NCBI RefSeq assembly: GCF_029028005.1
Contig: NZ_JAOTPO010000012.1
Span: forward strand, 1 to 64,000
Direction: 5' to 3'
From: Alkalihalobacterium chitinilyticum
Lineage (GTDB): Bacteria; Bacillota; Bacilli; Bacillales; Bacillaceae_F
Length of the DNA: 64,000 nt
Position numbers and translations under genes: made by a program. Under the pieces are notes generated by a model that had not been told where the DNA came from, ran no database searches, and saw nothing but the letters and a program-made list of their open reading frames with translations. Below, one piece after another: positions 62,888 through 64,000 of this stretch; positions within the stretch are counted from its first letter, which is position 1, and each line of letters begins with the position of its first letter.

Positions 62888-62932
62888 ATCCTACTTTATT
62901 TCAAGAGCAAATATTTTAAAGAGGTGAAGCTA

Positions 62933-64000
62933 TTGTTTCAAAAAGTGTTAATCGCAAACCGTGGGGAAATTGCATTAAGAGTTATTCGTACATGTCAACG
63001 TCTAGGTATTAAAACTGTAGCTGTATATTCCGAAGCTGATGCAGAGTCATTGCATGTAAAACATGCAGATGAAGCGTACTTAATTGGAAAACCGAGAGTT
63101 AATGAAAGTTATTTAAACATGGAAAAAATTCTTGAGAAGGCGAAAGAAACTGGAGCAGATGCTATTCATCCTGGTTACGGTTTACTTTCAGAGAATAGTA
63201 GTTTTGCGAAAAGGTGTAAAGAAGAAGGTATTGCATTTATAGGCCCTTCACCTGAGGTTATTGCTAGTATGGGCAGTAAAATTGAAGCGAGAAAAGCAAT
63301 GGAAAAAGCCGGTGTTCCTGTTGTGCCAGGAATTACAAGACCGCTTGCTGATGCTGATGAGGCTGTTCTTATAGCGAATGAGATTGGATATCCGGTTATG
63401 CTAAAAGCTTCTGCAGGTGGCGGCGGAATTGGAATGCAAGTAGTAAGAAGTGATGAAGAAATTAAAAAAGCGTATGAAGGCAATCAAAAACGAGCAACGG
63501 ATTTCTTCGGTGATGGAGCGATGTATGTTGAAAAATTCGTTGAAAACCCTCGCCATATCGAAATTCAAATATTAGCCGATCAAGCTGGAAATACATTGTA
63601 CTTATGGGAAAGAGATTGTTCGGTACAAAGACGACATCAAAAAGTAGTCGAAGAAGCTCCTTCTCCATTTCTAGATGAAGAAACACGTAGAAATATGGGG
63701 GAAGCTGCTGTACGTGCTGCGAAAGCAATCGGCTATGAAAATGCCGGAACAATTGAATTTTTAGTAGATGAACACAAAAACTTCTATTTTCTTGAAATGA
63801 ATACGAGATTACAAGTCGAGCATCCGGTAACAGAAGAGATTACAGGCTTAGACCTCGTCGAACAACAGCTGAAAATTGCTTCCGGACAATTACTAGAAAT
63901 GAAGCAGGAAGATGTACAGCTGCAAGGACATGCGATTGAAGTTCGCATTTATGCTGAAGATCCAAAAACATTCTTCCCTTCACCAGGAAAAATTACGGCT
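62933..64000 (+). CDS. accC: Biotin carboxylase subunit (YngHA/AccC-like), partial
   Basis: This ATP-dependent enzyme carboxylates biotin. 356 codons are visible and the gene runs past the window end. Conserved parts are [32 protein letters not shown], the ATP glycine loop [41 protein letters not shown] and [20 protein letters not shown]. The order after yngJ-yngI suggests the methylcrotonyl-CoA-type carboxylase of leucine breakdown, with the biotin carrier and carboxyltransferase expected downstream, outside the window. It could also be a second acetyl-CoA carboxylase. TTG 62933 follows GAGGTGA by 5 nt; no ATG is suitable. Confidence 0.92.
   Translation, partial: MFQKVLIANRGEIALRVIRTCQRLGIKTVAVYSEADAESLHVKHADEAYLIGKPRVNESYLNMEKILEKAKETGADAIHPGYGLLSENSSFAKRCKEEGIAFIGPSPEVIASMGSKIEARKAMEKAGVPVVPGITRPLADADEAVLIANEIGYPVMLKASAGGGGIGMQVVRSDEEIKKAYEGNQKRATDFFGDGAMYVEKFVENPRHIEIQILADQAGNTLYLWERDCSVQRRHQKVVEEAPSPFLDEETRRNMGEAAVRAAKAIGYENAGTIEFLVDEHKNFYFLEMNTRLQVEHPVTEEITGLDLVEQQLKIASGQLLEMKQEDVQLQGHAIEVRIYAEDPKTFFPSPGKITA

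Noticed and set aside
1-64000. tRNA, rRNA or prophage genes
   Set aside because: None was recognised on either strand when reading the sequence; a tRNAscan or HMM search was not possible here.

Overview
The window looks like chromosomal DNA of a spore-forming, low-GC, Gram-positive Bacillaceae species. I infer this from the strong AGGAGG-type ribosome binding sites with frequent TTG and GTG starts, a sporulation gene (spoVR), two orphan sporulation-type histidine kinases, catabolite-repression (cre) motifs, and gene orders shared with Bacillus subtilis (glgBCDAP, adeR-ald, rocR next to rocD, glpP near pgcA, yngJ-yngI-yngHA). No rRNA, tRNA, CRISPR array or prophage was recognised.

Layout. 1-1071: an IS3-family element on the minus strand, cut by the window edge. 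1.3-9.2 kb: a small hypothetical protein, a two-TM potassium channel, proline dehydrogenase, a 14-copy 53-bp tandem repeat array, the sigma-54 activator RocR divergent from a -24/-12 promoter and ornithine aminotransferase, then an isoaspartyl dipeptidase. 9.3-16.7 kb: a secreted LVIVD-repeat protein, AdeR with alanine dehydrogenase, a HAD-like protein that has lost its catalytic aspartates, a glycerophosphodiesterase and a LysM protein. 17.0-25.3 kb: the glycogen operon glgBCDAP on the minus strand. 25.5-37.4 kb: a DUF2225 protein, CheX, a GNAT-nitrilase fusion (YhcX), a YtkA-like protein, GlpP without glpFKD, phosphoglucomutase, an ArsR/ArsI-like/Cys-tailed trio, SpoVR and a chemoreceptor.

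37.7-45.9 kb: a TRAP transporter followed by an acyl-CoA ligase, a thiolase, an OB-fold partner protein and a short-chain dehydrogenase. A TetR regulator lies convergent to them. They sit behind a strong promoter with a long, apparently structured leader and a cre-like site. 46-52 kb: two orphan kinases, an aminotransferase, a YbjQ protein and an NSS sodium symporter. 52.5-64 kb: a branched-chain-type ABC importer with an AMP-forming ligase embedded in its operon, then the start of a yngJ-yngI-accC operon of the leucine/isovalerate degradation type, running off the window end.

The genes suggest a cell that lives on amino acids (proline, arginine/ornithine, alanine, isoaspartyl peptides, leucine-type acids) and imported carboxylic acids activated to CoA thioesters, stores glycogen, and sporulates. 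Both importer loci have cre-like sites, and a third, perfect cre match lies in the accC operon, which points to shared carbon catabolite control. In both importer operons a hairpin follows the binding-protein gene.

The most unusual non-gene structures are the exact 53-bp array with a degenerate second locus about 23 kb away, two related GGTGCCAGGTACC palindromes, a 223-bp MITE-like element, a 151-bp Bacillaceae-type repeat with a 22-bp apparent remnant, and the structured leader of the TRAP operon. All functional assignments come from reading the sequence and remembered family features; no database search was run.
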